Below, piece after piece: positions 36,805-46,487 of a stretch of DNA of 64,000 bases. The position numbers and the translations under genes are program-made. This DNA is from Terriglobia bacterium. Lineage in GTDB: Bacteria; Acidobacteriota; Terriglobia; Bryobacterales; Bryobacteraceae. The notes under the pieces are model-generated. The model searched no databases and had not been told where the DNA came from. It saw only the letters and a list, made by a program, of their open reading frames with translations. The stretch's first letter is position 1; each line of letters opens with the position of its first letter. The DNA is taken from the NCBI GenBank assembly GCA_020073305.1, contig JAIQFK010000015.1, positions 62,001-126,000 of the forward strand, given 5' to 3'.

Positions 36805-37668
36805 TCACCGCTCTCCCCATTTAAGCTTCTCGCGGAGAACGTCGAAGAACATCAGCTTCGGCGGGCGGACCAGCATGAGCGCGTATGTGGAACTGCGGCA
36901 AATAATCTGGTCGCCCTTCCTGAGAGGCTGGCCGACCTGTCCGTCGATGGTGAGAAACGCTCCGTCGTCTTCCGCCTGGCTTGTGATCCGGATCGTGCTC
37001 GTTTCCGGCACGATGACCGGACGGTTGGTCAGCATGTGCGGGCAGATGGGCGTCAGGCAGATCGCGCTCACCGAAGGGAAAATGATGGGCCCGCCGGCGG
37101 AAAGCGAATACGCCGTTGAACCGGTGGGTGTCGCTACAATCAAGCCGTCCGCCTTGTACCGGCAGACGAACATGTCATCGACGTGCGCATCCAGATCGAT
37201 CATGCGCGCGATGTCCGCTTTCGTTACCACCACGTCGTTCAGTGCCTCATAATGGCCCACGGGCTGTTCGCCGCGGACGAGATCGGCTTCCAACAGTTTC
37301 CGCTTCCCGATACGGTGCTCGCCGCGAAAGGCGCGCTCCAACTCGGGAAAGATCGCATCGATGGTAATCGCCGTCAGAAACCCCAGCCCGCCGAGGTTCA
37401 CCGGGAACAGCGGCACCTCGCGGCCGTGAATTGCGCGCGCCGCGGAAAGCAGCGTGCCGTCGCCACCCAGTACGATGATCAGGTCTGCTTCTTCCGGAAC
37501 CTTCTCGCGCGGCATCCCATCCCGCGTACCGGCGTATTTCGCCGTCTCCTCGTCATAGCGCACTGTAAGGCCTCGCTCGGCGAGCCAGCGCATCAGCGTC
37601 GGAACCAGCTCGGCGGCGGCCGGCACGGCCGGTTTGGAGATAATTCCGACGGTCTTAATGACGGGCAT
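36805..37668 (-). CDS. nadK: NAD kinase
   Basis: A 287-residue cytosolic enzyme that phosphorylates NAD+ to NADP+ with ATP or polyphosphate. The hallmark GGDGT is at 68-72, followed by GGLGFLT, LNDVVVTK and the NAD-binding TPTGSTAYSLSAGGP segment, all in normal order and spacing. The length is typical. It overlaps tlyA by 14 bp. The order xseB-ispA-tlyA-nadK is a well-known housekeeping cluster (often with dxs and recN, absent here). Confidence 0.97.
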   Translation of the reverse strand: MPVIKTVGIISKPAVPAAAELVPTLMRWLAERGLTVRYDEETAKYAGTRDGMPREKVPEEADLIIVLGGDGTLLSAARAIHGREVPLFPVNLGGLGFLTAITIDAIFPELERAFRGEHRIGKRKLLEADLVRGEQPVGHYEALNDVVVTKADIARMIDLDAHVDDMFVCRYKADGLIVATPTGSTAYSLSAGGPIIFPSVSAICLTPICPHMLTNRPVIVPETSTIRITSQAEDDGAFLTIDGQVGQPLRKGDQIICRSSTYALMLVRPPKLMFFDVLREKLKWGER

Positions 37669-38377
37669 AGAGCAGAAATTCCTTGTTCCCTTCCGCGCCG
37701 GTAATCGGGCTCTCCATGATACTCGTTGCGAATCCCACGCTCTTCACGGCGCCTTCCACGCGCGCACAGGCCTCGCGGTGCAATTCCGTTGAACGCACGA
37801 TGCCGCCTTTCCCGACTTGCCCCTTTCCCACTTCAAACTGGGGCTTGACGAGTATAACCATGCGGCCCTCGGGACGCAAAATCGCCGCCACCGCCGGCAC
37901 AATCAGCGTGACAGAAATGAAGCTTACGTCGCACGTGGCAAAGTCCACCGGCTCGCCGATGTCTTTCTGGGTCAGATGCCGCGCATTGATACCTTCGTGC
38001 ACCGCTACGCGCGGATCGTTGCGAATCTTCCAATCGAGCTGGCCCGTGCCCACGTCCACCGCGTGGACGCGCGCCGCCCCGCGCTGGAGAAGACAGTCGG
38101 TGAAGCCGCCGGTCGATGAGCCCACATCCATCGCGACCAGCCCCGCCACATCGATTGCAAAGCCGTCCAGCGCCGCCGCCAACTTCACGCCTCCACGGCT
38201 CACGTACGGCGCTTTTCCCGTGACTTCAATCTGGCTGGAATCGTCGATGGAGTGCCCGGGCTTAACGGCTTTCTGACCGTCAACCATCACCTCGCCGGCC
38301 ATGATGAGAGCCTGGGCCTTTTCGCGGGATTCGGCCAGACCGCGCTCGACCAGCAGACGATCGAGCCGCTCCTTCAT
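37655..38377 (-). CDS. tlyA: TlyA-type rRNA (cytidine-2'-O)-methyltransferase
   Basis: A 240-residue protein with an N-terminal S4 RNA-binding domain (KERLDRLLVERGLAESREKA, VMVDGQ) and an FtsJ-like SAM methyltransferase domain (VAMDVGSSTGGFTDCLLQ, VHAVDVGTGQL, FATCDVSFIS, LVKPQFEVGK) that carries the K-D-K-E catalytic residues. TlyA methylates 2'-hydroxyls of 16S and 23S rRNA and affects capreomycin sensitivity. Its start overlaps ispA by 4 bp (ATGA) and its end overlaps nadK, so expression is coupled. Confidence 0.95.
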   Translation of the reverse strand: MKERLDRLLVERGLAESREKAQALIMAGEVMVDGQKAVKPGHSIDDSSQIEVTGKAPYVSRGGVKLAAALDGFAIDVAGLVAMDVGSSTGGFTDCLLQRGAARVHAVDVGTGQLDWKIRNDPRVAVHEGINARHLTQKDIGEPVDFATCDVSFISVTLIVPAVAAILRPEGRMVILVKPQFEVGKGQVGKGGIVRSTELHREACARVEGAVKSVGFATSIMESPITGAEGNKEFLLYARH

Positions 38378-39258
38378 GACGTGCGCTGCACTATCAGATC
38401 AGCCAGCTCGCGCAACCTGTCTGCTCTTGCGTCGAAAATAGCGAGCGATTCGTGGGCGCTCCGCCGTTCTCGCTCCGCCATGCGCCGCGATTCCTCAAGC
38501 CCATAGACCGCGGGAAACGTGATCTTGTGCTGCTGGGCGTCTTTGCCGGCTGTCTTGCCCAGTGACTCGCTCGACTGCTCCACGTCCAGAATGTCGTCCA
38601 CGATCTGAAACGCCAGGCCAATGTGCTCGCCGTAGCGCGAAACGGCGTCGAGCTGCTGTTCATCGGCGCCCGCGTAGATCGCGCCCATGCGCACGCTCGC
38701 TCGGAGCAGCGCCCCCGTCTTCGCGCGATGGATGGTTTCGAGCAGTTGCGCGTCGGGCGGTTTCCCTTCCCCTTCCAGATCCGCCACCTGACCGGCGATC
38801 ATGCCCCCCACCGTGCCGGCAGCCGTGGCCAGCTCCGCAATCACGCGCGCCTTGCGATCGTCCGTCACTGCATTCATCTTCGAGAGCGTTTCGAACGCCA
38901 GCGTCAGCAGCGCATCGCCCGCGAGAATCGCCATGGCCTCGCCGAAGACCTTGTGCGAAGTCAGCTTGCCGCGGCGGTAGTCATCATTATCGAGCGCCGG
39001 CAGATCGTCATGGATCAGCGAATACGTGTGCACGAATTCGAGCGAGCAGGCCGCGGTCTCGATGCCGCGCGGTGAATCGGCTACCGCGCGCCCGGCTTCG
39101 AGACACAGAATTGGCCGCACGCGCTTGCCGCCGGCGAATAGGCTGTAACGCATGGCGCGGTGGATGGTTTCGGGCGGAAAGTTTTCCGACGGGACTAAGC
39201 GGTCCAGCTCGCGGTCGATGAGCTGCTGCTGCCCGGCCAGGTACTCGCGGAAGCTCAT
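38374..39258 (-). CDS. ispA: Short-chain polyprenyl diphosphate synthase (farnesyl/geranylgeranyl type)
   Basis: A 294-residue cytosolic enzyme with both aspartate-rich motifs: LIHDDLPALDNDDYRRG (first motif, DDxxxxD type as in bacterial FPP synthases) and FQIVDDILDVEQ (second). It condenses isopentenyl and allylic diphosphates to farnesyl or geranylgeranyl diphosphate, feeding quinones, hopanoids and undecaprenyl carriers. It overlaps xseB and tlyA by 4 bp each. Exact chain length cannot be fixed from sequence, but the motif pattern favours C15. A product branch may be the hopanoid route represented by hpnE at 51392. Confidence 0.95.
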   Translation of the reverse strand: MSFREYLAGQQQLIDRELDRLVPSENFPPETIHRAMRYSLFAGGKRVRPILCLEAGRAVADSPRGIETAACSLEFVHTYSLIHDDLPALDNDDYRRGKLTSHKVFGEAMAILAGDALLTLAFETLSKMNAVTDDRKARVIAELATAAGTVGGMIAGQVADLEGEGKPPDAQLLETIHRAKTGALLRASVRMGAIYAGADEQQLDAVSRYGEHIGLAFQIVDDILDVEQSSESLGKTAGKDAQQHKITFPAVYGLEESRRMAERERRSAHESLAIFDARADRLRELADLIVQRTS

Positions 39259-39497
39259 TTTTCGGGACGGAACGGCTCGGGTTGGATCTTGCCCTCTTTG
39301 CGGATGAGCATCTCGACGCGCGTTTCCGCGTTCTCGAGCTGCTTACGGCACGTTTCGCTCAGCGCCATGCCCTTTTCGAACAACTCCATCGACCGCTCGA
39401 GCGGCAGATCCCCCGCCTCCAGCTCCTTGACGACTTTTTCCAGCTCGTCGAGCGAAGCTTCAAAACTCTCGGCGGGTTGGGCGGGTTCTTCCGGCAT
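39255..39497 (-). CDS. xseB: Exodeoxyribonuclease VII small subunit
   Basis: An 80-residue protein with the family's coiled-coil core (SFEASLDELEKVVKELEAG, LPLERSMELFEKGMALSETC). It binds XseA to form exonuclease VII, which cuts single-stranded DNA from both ends. XseA itself is not in the window. It is the first gene of the ispA-tlyA-nadK group with a 4-bp overlap to ispA. A 25-bp inverted repeat lies just upstream. Confidence 0.95.
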   Translation of the reverse strand: MPEEPAQPAESFEASLDELEKVVKELEAGDLPLERSMELFEKGMALSETCRKQLENAETRVEMLIRKEGKIQPEPFRPEK

Positions 39498-39873
39498 CGA
39501 TACATTTTAGCGTGACGCCGCCGAAAACGTCCTCGAGACGTTTTCGATTAGGGAGAAAGTGTGCAATGTGCCAGCAAGAAATAGCTCAATGCGTGCCCAC
39601 CTTGCAGTCTCGCTTGCGGCGCGACGGCTTTAGGTCAGGTGGAACCCAAGACGGACGCGAGTCGGCGTCATTGGGTCTTGGGTACCAACCTCCAATGCCG
39701 AAGATCACTAGCGTGACGACAATCGCAAGCCCAAGTTCGACTAAAGCGATCTGCAAATTGGTCGTCGGCGGGCACCATGAATGTCGCCGATTCCGACGAG
39801 CTCACGCACCGAGTGTGCCTCGAATCGCTCTGGCAAGATATTGCATGTGATATCATTTGACTGAGACTAAGGT
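39498..39873. other. Divergent intergenic region with a 25-bp inverted repeat
   Basis: CGAAAACGT (39522-39530) and ACGTTTTCG (39538-39546) are perfect 9-bp arms around 7 bases, starting 25 bp before the xseB ATG, so an operator or leader hairpin of that operon is likely. Further right, TGATATCA (39848-39855) lies 18 bp before the toxin gene. No gene is recognised in between. Confidence 0.55.
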
Positions 39874-40314
39874 GTGCGGGTCGTGCTGGATACCAACGTC
39901 GTGGTCGCGGCGCTTCGCAGCGATCGTGGCGCGTCGCGCCAGCTATTGTTGACTGCGTTGGATCGCAGGATGATCCTGCTGGCGTCGGTCGCGCTTATGC
40001 TTGAGTATGAGGCAGTGCTGACAAGGTCCGAGCAATTGTTGGAAACCGGGCTGAATCGGAACGAGATGACGGCAGTGCTTGACGCCATTGCCTCGGTAGT
40101 GGAGCCTGTAGAAATGCGTTTCCTGTGGAGGCCGCGGCTGAAGGATCCCGGCGACGAGATGGTGCTGGAGACGGCCGTCAACGGCCGCGCCGATCGCCTC
40201 GTCACTTTTAACCAACGCCACTTTGCCGAAGCCGTGGAGCAATTCGGAATCACCGTTACAGCGCCCGGCGAGACCTGGCGCGAGATTCGGGGGTACAACC
40301 GTGAGAAGGAGTAA
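39874..40314 (+). CDS. PIN-domain toxin (COG1569 type)
   Basis: A 146-residue putative ribonuclease toxin starting at GTG. The PIN fold is clear: VVLDTNVVVAALRS with D6, EYEAVLTR with the second acidic residue, and DPGDEMVLETA then RLVTFNQRHF giving the remaining metal ligands. It probably cleaves RNA with Mg2+. Its stop overlaps the start of the downstream ribbon-helix-helix gene, so the toxin precedes the antitoxin, the reverse of classic vapBC order but usual for this PIN subgroup. Autoregulation by the pair through the short palindrome upstream is plausible. Confidence 0.85.
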   Translation: MRVVLDTNVVVAALRSDRGASRQLLLTALDRRMILLASVALMLEYEAVLTRSEQLLETGLNRNEMTAVLDAIASVVEPVEMRFLWRPRLKDPGDEMVLETAVNGRADRLVTFNQRHFAEAVEQFGITVTAPGETWREIRGYNREKE

Positions 40315-40546
40315 CGTCGCACTCCGATTGCAGGAATCACTGCTGGAAGAAGCCAAGCGTGTGGCGGCATGCGAGGGTGTTGCGCTGAATCAACTGATCA
40401 ATGTCGCGGTGGCGGAGAAACTTTCGGCCCTGCGCACGGAAGACTATTTCCGCGAGCGGGCCGGCCGGGCGAACCTGAGCAAGGCGAAACGATTGCTCAA
40501 ACGCGCCGGCAAGAACAAGCCGCCCATGCCCGGTGACGAACGGTAG
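40301..40546 (+). CDS. Ribbon-helix-helix antitoxin
   Basis: An 81-residue protein whose GTG start lies within the toxin gene (14-bp overlap). The N-terminus NVALRLQESLLEEAKRVAAC and GVALNQLINVAVAEKLSAL is a ribbon-helix-helix DNA-binding domain of the CopG/HicB type. The C-terminal half is basic and should wrap the toxin (LSKAKRLLKRAGKNKPPMP). It should neutralise the PIN toxin upstream and repress the operon. A longer frame back to 40223 is out of keeping with the family. Confidence 0.82.
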   Translation: MRRSNVALRLQESLLEEAKRVAACEGVALNQLINVAVAEKLSALRTEDYFRERAGRANLSKAKRLLKRAGKNKPPMPGDER

Positions 40547-40615
40547 GCAAGGCACCCAGATTCCATTGGAATTTCCCCTGTGATACCTTGATCCCCGGAG
40601 GTGTTCCAAACCAAA

Positions 40616-41611
40616 ATGTCCCGTTCCGTTTTCTTCTTGATGCTTCTTCTCGGGGCGGCCATTGCCCAGGCGGCTTCGGCTCCAGCGCTGCTGGTCGTCG
40701 CCAACAAAGCCGACCAGAGTCTTGGCATTGTCGATCCCTGGTCGGGCCGGCAGGTGGCCACGATTGCGGAGGACGGCGTGACGGGCCACGAGGTGATTGC
40801 CTCGCCCGACGGCCGTTTTGCTTATGTCCCGATTTATGGAAATTCCGGAGTCGGCAAGCCGGGCACCGACGGGCAGAAGGTTGATGTCATCGATATCGAG
40901 GCGCGGAAGATCATCGGCACCATCGATTTCGGGCATGCCGTGCGCCCGCACTGCCCGAGGTTCGGTCCCCAGAACGGCTTGCTCTACATCACAACCGAAC
41001 TCGACAATACCGTGAGCATCATCGATCCTCACACGCTCAAGATCATCGGAACCGTGCTCACCGGGCAGCATGAGTCGCACATGCTGGCCATCACGCGCGA
41101 CGGCCGGCGCGGGTACACCGCCAACGTCGGGCCGGGAACCGTCTCCGTGCTGGACCTCGAAGCCCGCAAGACCATCGCCGTGATTCCCGTTTCCGGGCAA
41201 ACGCAGCGCATCTCGCTCTCTGTCGACGACCGCCTGGCCTTCACCGCCGACCAGACCAAGCCACAGCTTGCCGTGATCGACACCGCCACGAACAAAGTCA
41301 AAACATGGGTGCCTCTACCGGCCCCGGGATACGGAACGGCGCCCACGCCGGACGGCCGCTGGCTCGTAGTGGCTGTCCAAAAGACGAATCAGGCCGCTGT
41401 CGTGGATCTGCGGACCATGCAGGTCGCCCACACCATCGACGTCCCCAGCGTGCCGCAGGAGGTGCTGGTGCGCCCGGACGGCAAAATCGCCTATGTTTCC
41501 TGTGACGCCAGCCACAAGATCGCCGCGATCGACACCGCAACCTGGAAAGTGGACAAGCTCATCGACGCGGGAAAAGGCACGGACGGGCTGGCCTGGGCCA
41601 TGGCGCGGTGA
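40616..41611 (+). CDS. Exported YVTN-type beta-propeller protein
   Basis: A 331-residue protein. MSRSVFFLMLLLGAAIAQA is the signal peptide; an in-frame GTG at 40601 would add five residues ahead of it, so ATG 40616 is preferred. The mature part consists of seven repeated ~42-residue blades with the pattern VSVLDLEARKTIAVIPVSGQ, AVIDTATNKVKTWVPL and IDTATWKVDKLIDAG, typical of YVTN/cytochrome D1-like beta-propellers. Such proteins mediate binding or act as periplasmic lactonase-like folds; no catalytic residues are evident. GGAGG lies at 40597-40601. Confidence 0.85.
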   Translation: MSRSVFFLMLLLGAAIAQAASAPALLVVANKADQSLGIVDPWSGRQVATIAEDGVTGHEVIASPDGRFAYVPIYGNSGVGKPGTDGQKVDVIDIEARKIIGTIDFGHAVRPHCPRFGPQNGLLYITTELDNTVSIIDPHTLKIIGTVLTGQHESHMLAITRDGRRGYTANVGPGTVSVLDLEARKTIAVIPVSGQTQRISLSVDDRLAFTADQTKPQLAVIDTATNKVKTWVPLPAPGYGTAPTPDGRWLVVAVQKTNQAAVVDLRTMQVAHTIDVPSVPQEVLVRPDGKIAYVSCDASHKIAAIDTATWKVDKLIDAGKGTDGLAWAMAR

Positions 41612-41646
41612 GCGGAATCACTGGCACTGGGGCCTACGTTGACTAG

Positions 41647-42432
41647 CTACTTGATGATCAACCCTTGACCAGTTGGCAGCGATAACACCTCTGCGCCTGC
41701 ACCCATCGCGAACTCATCCACGGCTTCGGTCTGGGCTCCGTGTCCGAAATAGGCGTAGTCGTCAAGCAGCACAATTCCACCCGGCGTCAGCAGTTTCCAG
41801 AAAAATCGCAGGGCCTCTCGCTCGGGGAAGGCGCAGTTCAGGTCCAGATGCAGAAATGCGAGGGGCCCGAATGGAATGCTCGACAGAATATCGGGAACCA
41901 GGCCGCGGACGACCTGGACATTGCGCCACCCCGAAAAATTGCGCCGCACGCGGTCCATATCCGTCACATAGGCGCCAGCGGCAACGGCGTTCTGAGCGAT
42001 CTTCAAACGGCCTCGCTCGATTTCTTCGGCCGAAAACTGATTCAGGTCCGGACCCGCGAAGGTATCAATCAAATAGAACTGCTTGCCGGTATGACTCCAT
42101 TTGAGTCTCTGCATGATCGCTGAGCTGATGAAACCCGCGTTCACCCCGCACTCTACGAAGTCTCCGGGAAGCCGCGCCGCGGTACGTGCCGCCCACAGTG
42201 CGACATGAACACGCCATTCAAAATGTGGATCGACGCCGGCGCTGGCCTCGATGCCTCGCTCGTAAGCCGCTCGGAATTGCGGATCGTTGCGAAAATGGTC
42301 GTTGTGCACCGTCAGCAATCCATCTTGCACGTATCGGTTGCGCGTGTTGAAGAGTTCGTAACCGGCGCCACGCAACACCTGCCTCAGGCCGCGCTTGACG
42401 AAATCCCGGATGGTGTTTGCTTCCTTCTGCAC
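41647..42432 (-). CDS. TylF/macrocin-type O-methyltransferase-like protein
   Basis: A 261-residue protein. The open frame extends far upstream to 43080, but that part is noise inside the dehydrogenase gene; GTG 42432 overlaps the stop of that gene (TAGTG). The SAM-methyltransferase fold is seen in DFVECGVNAGFISSAIMQ, FYLIDTFAGPD, VQVVRGLVPDILSSIP, LAFLHLDLNCAFPEREAL and GGIVLLDDYAYFG, matching the TylF family that O-methylates sugars in macrolides and surface glycans. The acceptor is unknown, and the partner gene upstream gives no strong hint. Confidence 0.8.
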   Translation of the reverse strand: MQKEANTIRDFVKRGLRQVLRGAGYELFNTRNRYVQDGLLTVHNDHFRNDPQFRAAYERGIEASAGVDPHFEWRVHVALWAARTAARLPGDFVECGVNAGFISSAIMQRLKWSHTGKQFYLIDTFAGPDLNQFSAEEIERGRLKIAQNAVAAGAYVTDMDRVRRNFSGWRNVQVVRGLVPDILSSIPFGPLAFLHLDLNCAFPEREALRFFWKLLTPGGIVLLDDYAYFGHGAQTEAVDEFAMGAGAEVLSLPTGQGLIIK

Positions 42433-43505
42433 TACGCGGTATCCCCGGCAATCACCGGCGCCGCCACCCCCAGCCGGTCCGCTGCTTCGCATAGCGCGTG
42501 CCACGTCCCACGCCCTACCGGCACCCCGCTCTGACGTCTCTCTTCCTCCATGCGCCATTCGGGATCGCCGGCCACCAGCACTTCGCTGTAGCCCACGGCG
42601 GGCGGCGTCGCCTTCATTTGCCGGATCAGGCCGTCCATGCGCGCTCGAAACTCGTCCACGGGCAAGAACCGTGCGATGTCGATGGCGAGGAACATCTGGC
42701 TGACTCGCACCGGTTTGCCGCGGAAGCGGATGCCGCCGAGTTCGGTGCTCATGGCGCCGCCGCTCAAAACGGCGCAAAGAATCTCGACCATCATCGCGAG
42801 CCCACTGCCCTTGTAGCCGCCAAGCGGCATCAGCAATCCTTTGAGCGCGGTCTCCGGGTCGGTGGTCGGCACGCCTTCCGAGTCCATGGCCCATCCGGCG
42901 GGAATCTGTGGCTGCCCGTTGATCTTCGCTTTGAAAATCTTGCCCGCCGCAACCGTCGTGGTCGCCATGTCCAGCAGCCAGGGCTTCTCTTCCCCGCCCG
43001 GCACCGCCATGCAAATCGGATTCGTTCCCAGGCGCGGCTGCTTTCCCTGCCACGGTGGAACCAGGGACGACGCGTTGCACATAACGATCCCGATGTGCCC
43101 TGCGGCCGATATCTTCTGCGCCCAGAACGCCGCCGCCCCGAAATGATTTGACTCACGCGCCACTACCGCCGCCATGCCCTGCGCACTCGCAATGCGCACC
43201 GCGTGCGCGCAGCAGATTTCGGCGATGGACTGCCCGATGCCGTTCTGCCCGTCATAGAGCAGGCACGCGCCGTTCTCCGAAATCACGCGCCCGTCAGCCC
43301 GGGCATCCATGTCGCTCCACTCGATCTGCTCCAGATAGTACGGGAGCAATTGCACGCCATGGGAATCCACTCCGCGCAAGTTGGCCGCGACGAGCGACCC
43401 GGCAACCAGCTGCGCCTTGGCGGCCGTCACACCGACCCCCTCGAGGAGACGTTGCGCGAAAGCCGCAAGCGCGCCGGGCGCAACGACAACATCCGGTTCA
43501 GGCAT
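42432..43505 (-). CDS. Malate/L-lactate/ureidoglycolate dehydrogenase-family protein (Ldh_2)
   Basis: A 357-residue NAD(P)-dependent dehydrogenase of the COG2055 fold, which is distinct from Rossmann dehydrogenases. Signatures are LRGVDSHGVQLLPYYLE (with the substrate-binding DSHG), RESNHFGAAAFWA with the catalytic histidine, GTNPICMAVPGGE and PLGGYKGSGLAMMVEIL near the cofactor site. Family members oxidise malate, sulfolactate, ureidoglycolate or 2,3-diketogulonate. The following methyltransferase gene is coupled by a 1-nt overlap. The substrate here is undetermined. Confidence 0.9.
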   Translation of the reverse strand: MPEPDVVVAPGALAAFAQRLLEGVGVTAAKAQLVAGSLVAANLRGVDSHGVQLLPYYLEQIEWSDMDARADGRVISENGACLLYDGQNGIGQSIAEICCAHAVRIASAQGMAAVVARESNHFGAAAFWAQKISAAGHIGIVMCNASSLVPPWQGKQPRLGTNPICMAVPGGEEKPWLLDMATTTVAAGKIFKAKINGQPQIPAGWAMDSEGVPTTDPETALKGLLMPLGGYKGSGLAMMVEILCAVLSGGAMSTELGGIRFRGKPVRVSQMFLAIDIARFLPVDEFRARMDGLIRQMKATPPAVGYSEVLVAGDPEWRMEEERRQSGVPVGRGTWHALCEAADRLGVAAPVIAGDTA

Positions 43506-43541
43506 AGGACCTACTAGCTTAAGATACCTTCAGGTCTTACC

Positions 43542-43582
43542 GTGATACTCAGCACTGGAGTACGCTATACTCACAGTGTGAG
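43542..43582 (+). promoter_or_regulatory. Candidate promoter and palindromic operator of the second toxin-antitoxin pair
   Basis: GTGATA (43542-43547) and TATACT (43566-43571) are 18 bp apart. The perfect palindrome CTCACA-G-TGTGAG (43570-43582) covers the GTG start codon of the antitoxin at 43578. Transcription would start at or very near that GTG, implying a leaderless message. Confidence 0.5.
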
Positions 43583-43823
43583 CAAGCGCTTACAGATCCT
43601 GTTGCCGGATGCGGAAATGGAAGACATCCGTCGAATCGCCCGTCGCGAGCACATCTCGGTCGGCGAGTGGGCCCGGCGTGCTCTGCGGTCGGCCCGCTCC
43701 AGCCTGGCCTCTGGCGATCCGGAGCGGAAACTGAAATTGCTCCGGGAAGCTGCAAAGTACTCCTTTCCGACTGGCGATATAGATCAGATGTCGGCGGAGA
43801 TTGAGCGCGGCTACCTGGAGTGA
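43578..43823 (+). CDS. vapB: VapB-type ribbon-helix-helix antitoxin
   Basis: An 81-residue protein. GTG 43578 is chosen over 43542 because the domain starts at once (VSKRLQILLPDAEMEDIRRI). The ARREHISVGEWARRALRSAR stretch is a ribbon-helix-helix. The C-terminus ([20 protein letters not shown]) is acidic, as expected for a toxin-wrapping tail. It is translationally coupled to the PIN toxin by a 4-bp overlap (GTGA). It probably represses its own promoter at the palindrome over its start. Confidence 0.85.
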   Translation: MSKRLQILLPDAEMEDIRRIARREHISVGEWARRALRSARSSLASGDPERKLKLLREAAKYSFPTGDIDQMSAEIERGYLE

Positions 43824-44221
43824 TCTTCCTCGATTCCAACATCCCGATGTATCTGGTGGGATCTCACCATCCGCACAAGGCCGAAGCTCATATACTCGTG
43901 GAGAAAGCCATTGCTTCGCGAGACCGCCTGCTGACCGACGCCGAAGTGTTGCAGGAAATACTCCATCGCTACGCTTCGATAGATCGTCGCGCCGACATCC
44001 CAACTGCTCTCAGGATCACGCTGGGTCTGGTCGACGAAGTGTTGCCAATCGAACAGCGTGACGTGTTACGCGCGGCAGAAATCGTCCGATTGCCCGAATC
44101 CTGGTCCGCCCGTGACGCTCTTCATCTCGCCGTCCTGGAGCGGTACGGCATCCGGCGCATCATGAGCTTCGATCGGGATTTCGATCGATGGCCCGGACTC
44201 AGCCGAATCCACGAGGTCTGA
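43820..44221 (+). CDS. vapC: VapC-type PIN-domain toxin
   Basis: A 133-residue PIN-domain ribonuclease. The metal ligands are D5 ([10 protein letters not shown]), an acidic residue in [13 protein letters not shown] (E46 or E42), D99 in [13 protein letters not shown] and D118/D120 in SFDRDFDRW. VapC toxins cleave initiator tRNA or rRNA. The start GTG overlaps vapB, giving the classic antitoxin-toxin order, unlike the first module at 39874. It ends 52 bp before recA. Confidence 0.88.
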   Translation: MIFLDSNIPMYLVGSHHPHKAEAHILVEKAIASRDRLLTDAEVLQEILHRYASIDRRADIPTALRITLGLVDEVLPIEQRDVLRAAEIVRLPESWSARDALHLAVLERYGIRRIMSFDRDFDRWPGLSRIHEV

Positions 44222-44230
44222 CGGCTACGG

Positions 44231-44263
44231 TATAATTCCCTTTCACCGCCCCCTCAAGAGGAG
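44231..44263 (+). promoter_or_regulatory. -10 element and ribosome-binding site of the first recA
   Basis: A perfect TATAAT (44231-44236) lies 37 bp ahead of the ATG at 44274. AGAGGAG (44257-44263) is 10 bp upstream of the start. No good -35 element and no recognisable LexA box is seen. Confidence 0.5.
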
Positions 44264-44273
44264 TTTCCCCGTC

Positions 44274-45362
<1,089 letters not shown>

Positions 45363-45440
45363 ATTCTTCTCGACGATCCTGCGTCTCGGCGGTGATGGCT
45401 TTTGCTGAGAGAATCCCGCGCCGCCATCCACTTCCTGTGT

Positions 45441-46487
45441 ATGGAAGATCGCGAACGCCGCAAGGTAATTGACCAGACCCTGGTCCAGTTAGAAAAGCAA
45501 TTCGGCAAAGGATCCATCGTCCGGCTGGGATCGAGTAACGTAGTGCCCGTCTCCGTGATCTCCACCGGCTCGATTTCCATCGATTCAGCCCTGGGAGTCG
45601 GGGGAATGCCGCGCGGCCGCGTCATCGAGGTCTTCGGGCCGGAATCGTCGGGCAAAACCACGATCGCCCTTCAGGTCATCGCCGAGGCCCAGCGCGCCGG
45701 CGGCTCAGCCGCGTTTATCGATGCCGAGCACGCACTCGATCCCGAGTACTCCCGCAGGCTCGGCGTGGATGTGGACAATCTTCTCGTCTCGCAGCCGGAT
45801 TGCGGTGAGCAGGCTCTCGAAATCACCAGCGCCCTTGTGGCCTCAGGCGCCATCGACGTTGTGGTCGTCGACTCCGTCGCGGCGCTCGTCCCCAAAGCGG
45901 AACTCGACGGCGAGATGGGCGACAGCCACATGGGCCTGCAGGCACGCCTCATGTCGCAGGCTTTGCGCAAGCTTACCGGCGCCGTATCCAAGACCAACAC
46001 CTGCCTGATATTTATCAATCAGATTCGCGAAAAAATCGGCGTGATGTTCGGCAGCCCCGAAACCACCACCGGCGGCCGTGCCCTGAAATTCTACTCGTCG
46101 GTTCGTCTGGATATCCGCCGCATCGCCGCCATCAAAGACGGCGAGACCATCATCGGCAATCGTACACGTGTAAAAATCGTGAAAAATAAGGTCGCCTCGC
46201 CCTTCCGCGAAGCTGAGTTCGACATCCTCTACGGCCACGGGACCTCTCGCGAGGGCGATCTGCTGGACGTGGGCGTAACCCGCAATTTGATCGAGAAGAG
46301 CGGTTCCTGGTTTAGTTATAAGGGCCAGCGCATTGGACAAGGACGCGACACCGCGCGGCAGTTCCTCAAAGAGAATCCGGAAATGTTCGGAAAGATCGAC
46401 GCCGATCTGCGATCTGTTCTCGGTCTGCTGGCCCCCGCCGAAAACGGCTCCGCCAAGGCCGCCATCGCTGCGGTGCCCCAGAAGTAG
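45441..46487 (+). CDS. recA: RecA recombinase, copy 2
   Basis: A 348-residue second RecA, full length with intact motifs: GPESSGKTT at 66-74, [19 protein letters not shown], the L1 loop identical to copy 1, and [14 protein letters not shown] 45441 was chosen because MEDRERR aligns with MEDKERA of copy 1; the longer frame from TTG 45402 has no counterpart. No Shine-Dalgarno sequence is visible, so it may be poorly translated or depend on coupling with copy 1. The copies differ throughout (for example PEYSRRLG against PIYARKLG), so this is not a recent duplication. The tail is short and ends in lysine. It may be a specialised or differently regulated recombinase. Confidence 0.95.
   Translation: MEDRERRKVIDQTLVQLEKQFGKGSIVRLGSSNVVPVSVISTGSISIDSALGVGGMPRGRVIEVFGPESSGKTTIALQVIAEAQRAGGSAAFIDAEHALDPEYSRRLGVDVDNLLVSQPDCGEQALEITSALVASGAIDVVVVDSVAALVPKAELDGEMGDSHMGLQARLMSQALRKLTGAVSKTNTCLIFINQIREKIGVMFGSPETTTGGRALKFYSSVRLDIRRIAAIKDGETIIGNRTRVKIVKNKVASPFREAEFDILYGHGTSREGDLLDVGVTRNLIEKSGSWFSYKGQRIGQGRDTARQFLKENPEMFGKIDADLRSVLGLLAPAENGSAKAAIAAVPQK

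Noticed and set aside
42433-43080. Upstream part of the methyltransferase reading frame
   Set aside because: It is antisense-like noise inside the dehydrogenase gene; GTG 42432 is the better start.
44222-44273. SOS (LexA) box before recA
   Set aside because: No palindromic LexA-like motif could be seen, and the consensus in acidobacteria is not known to me.
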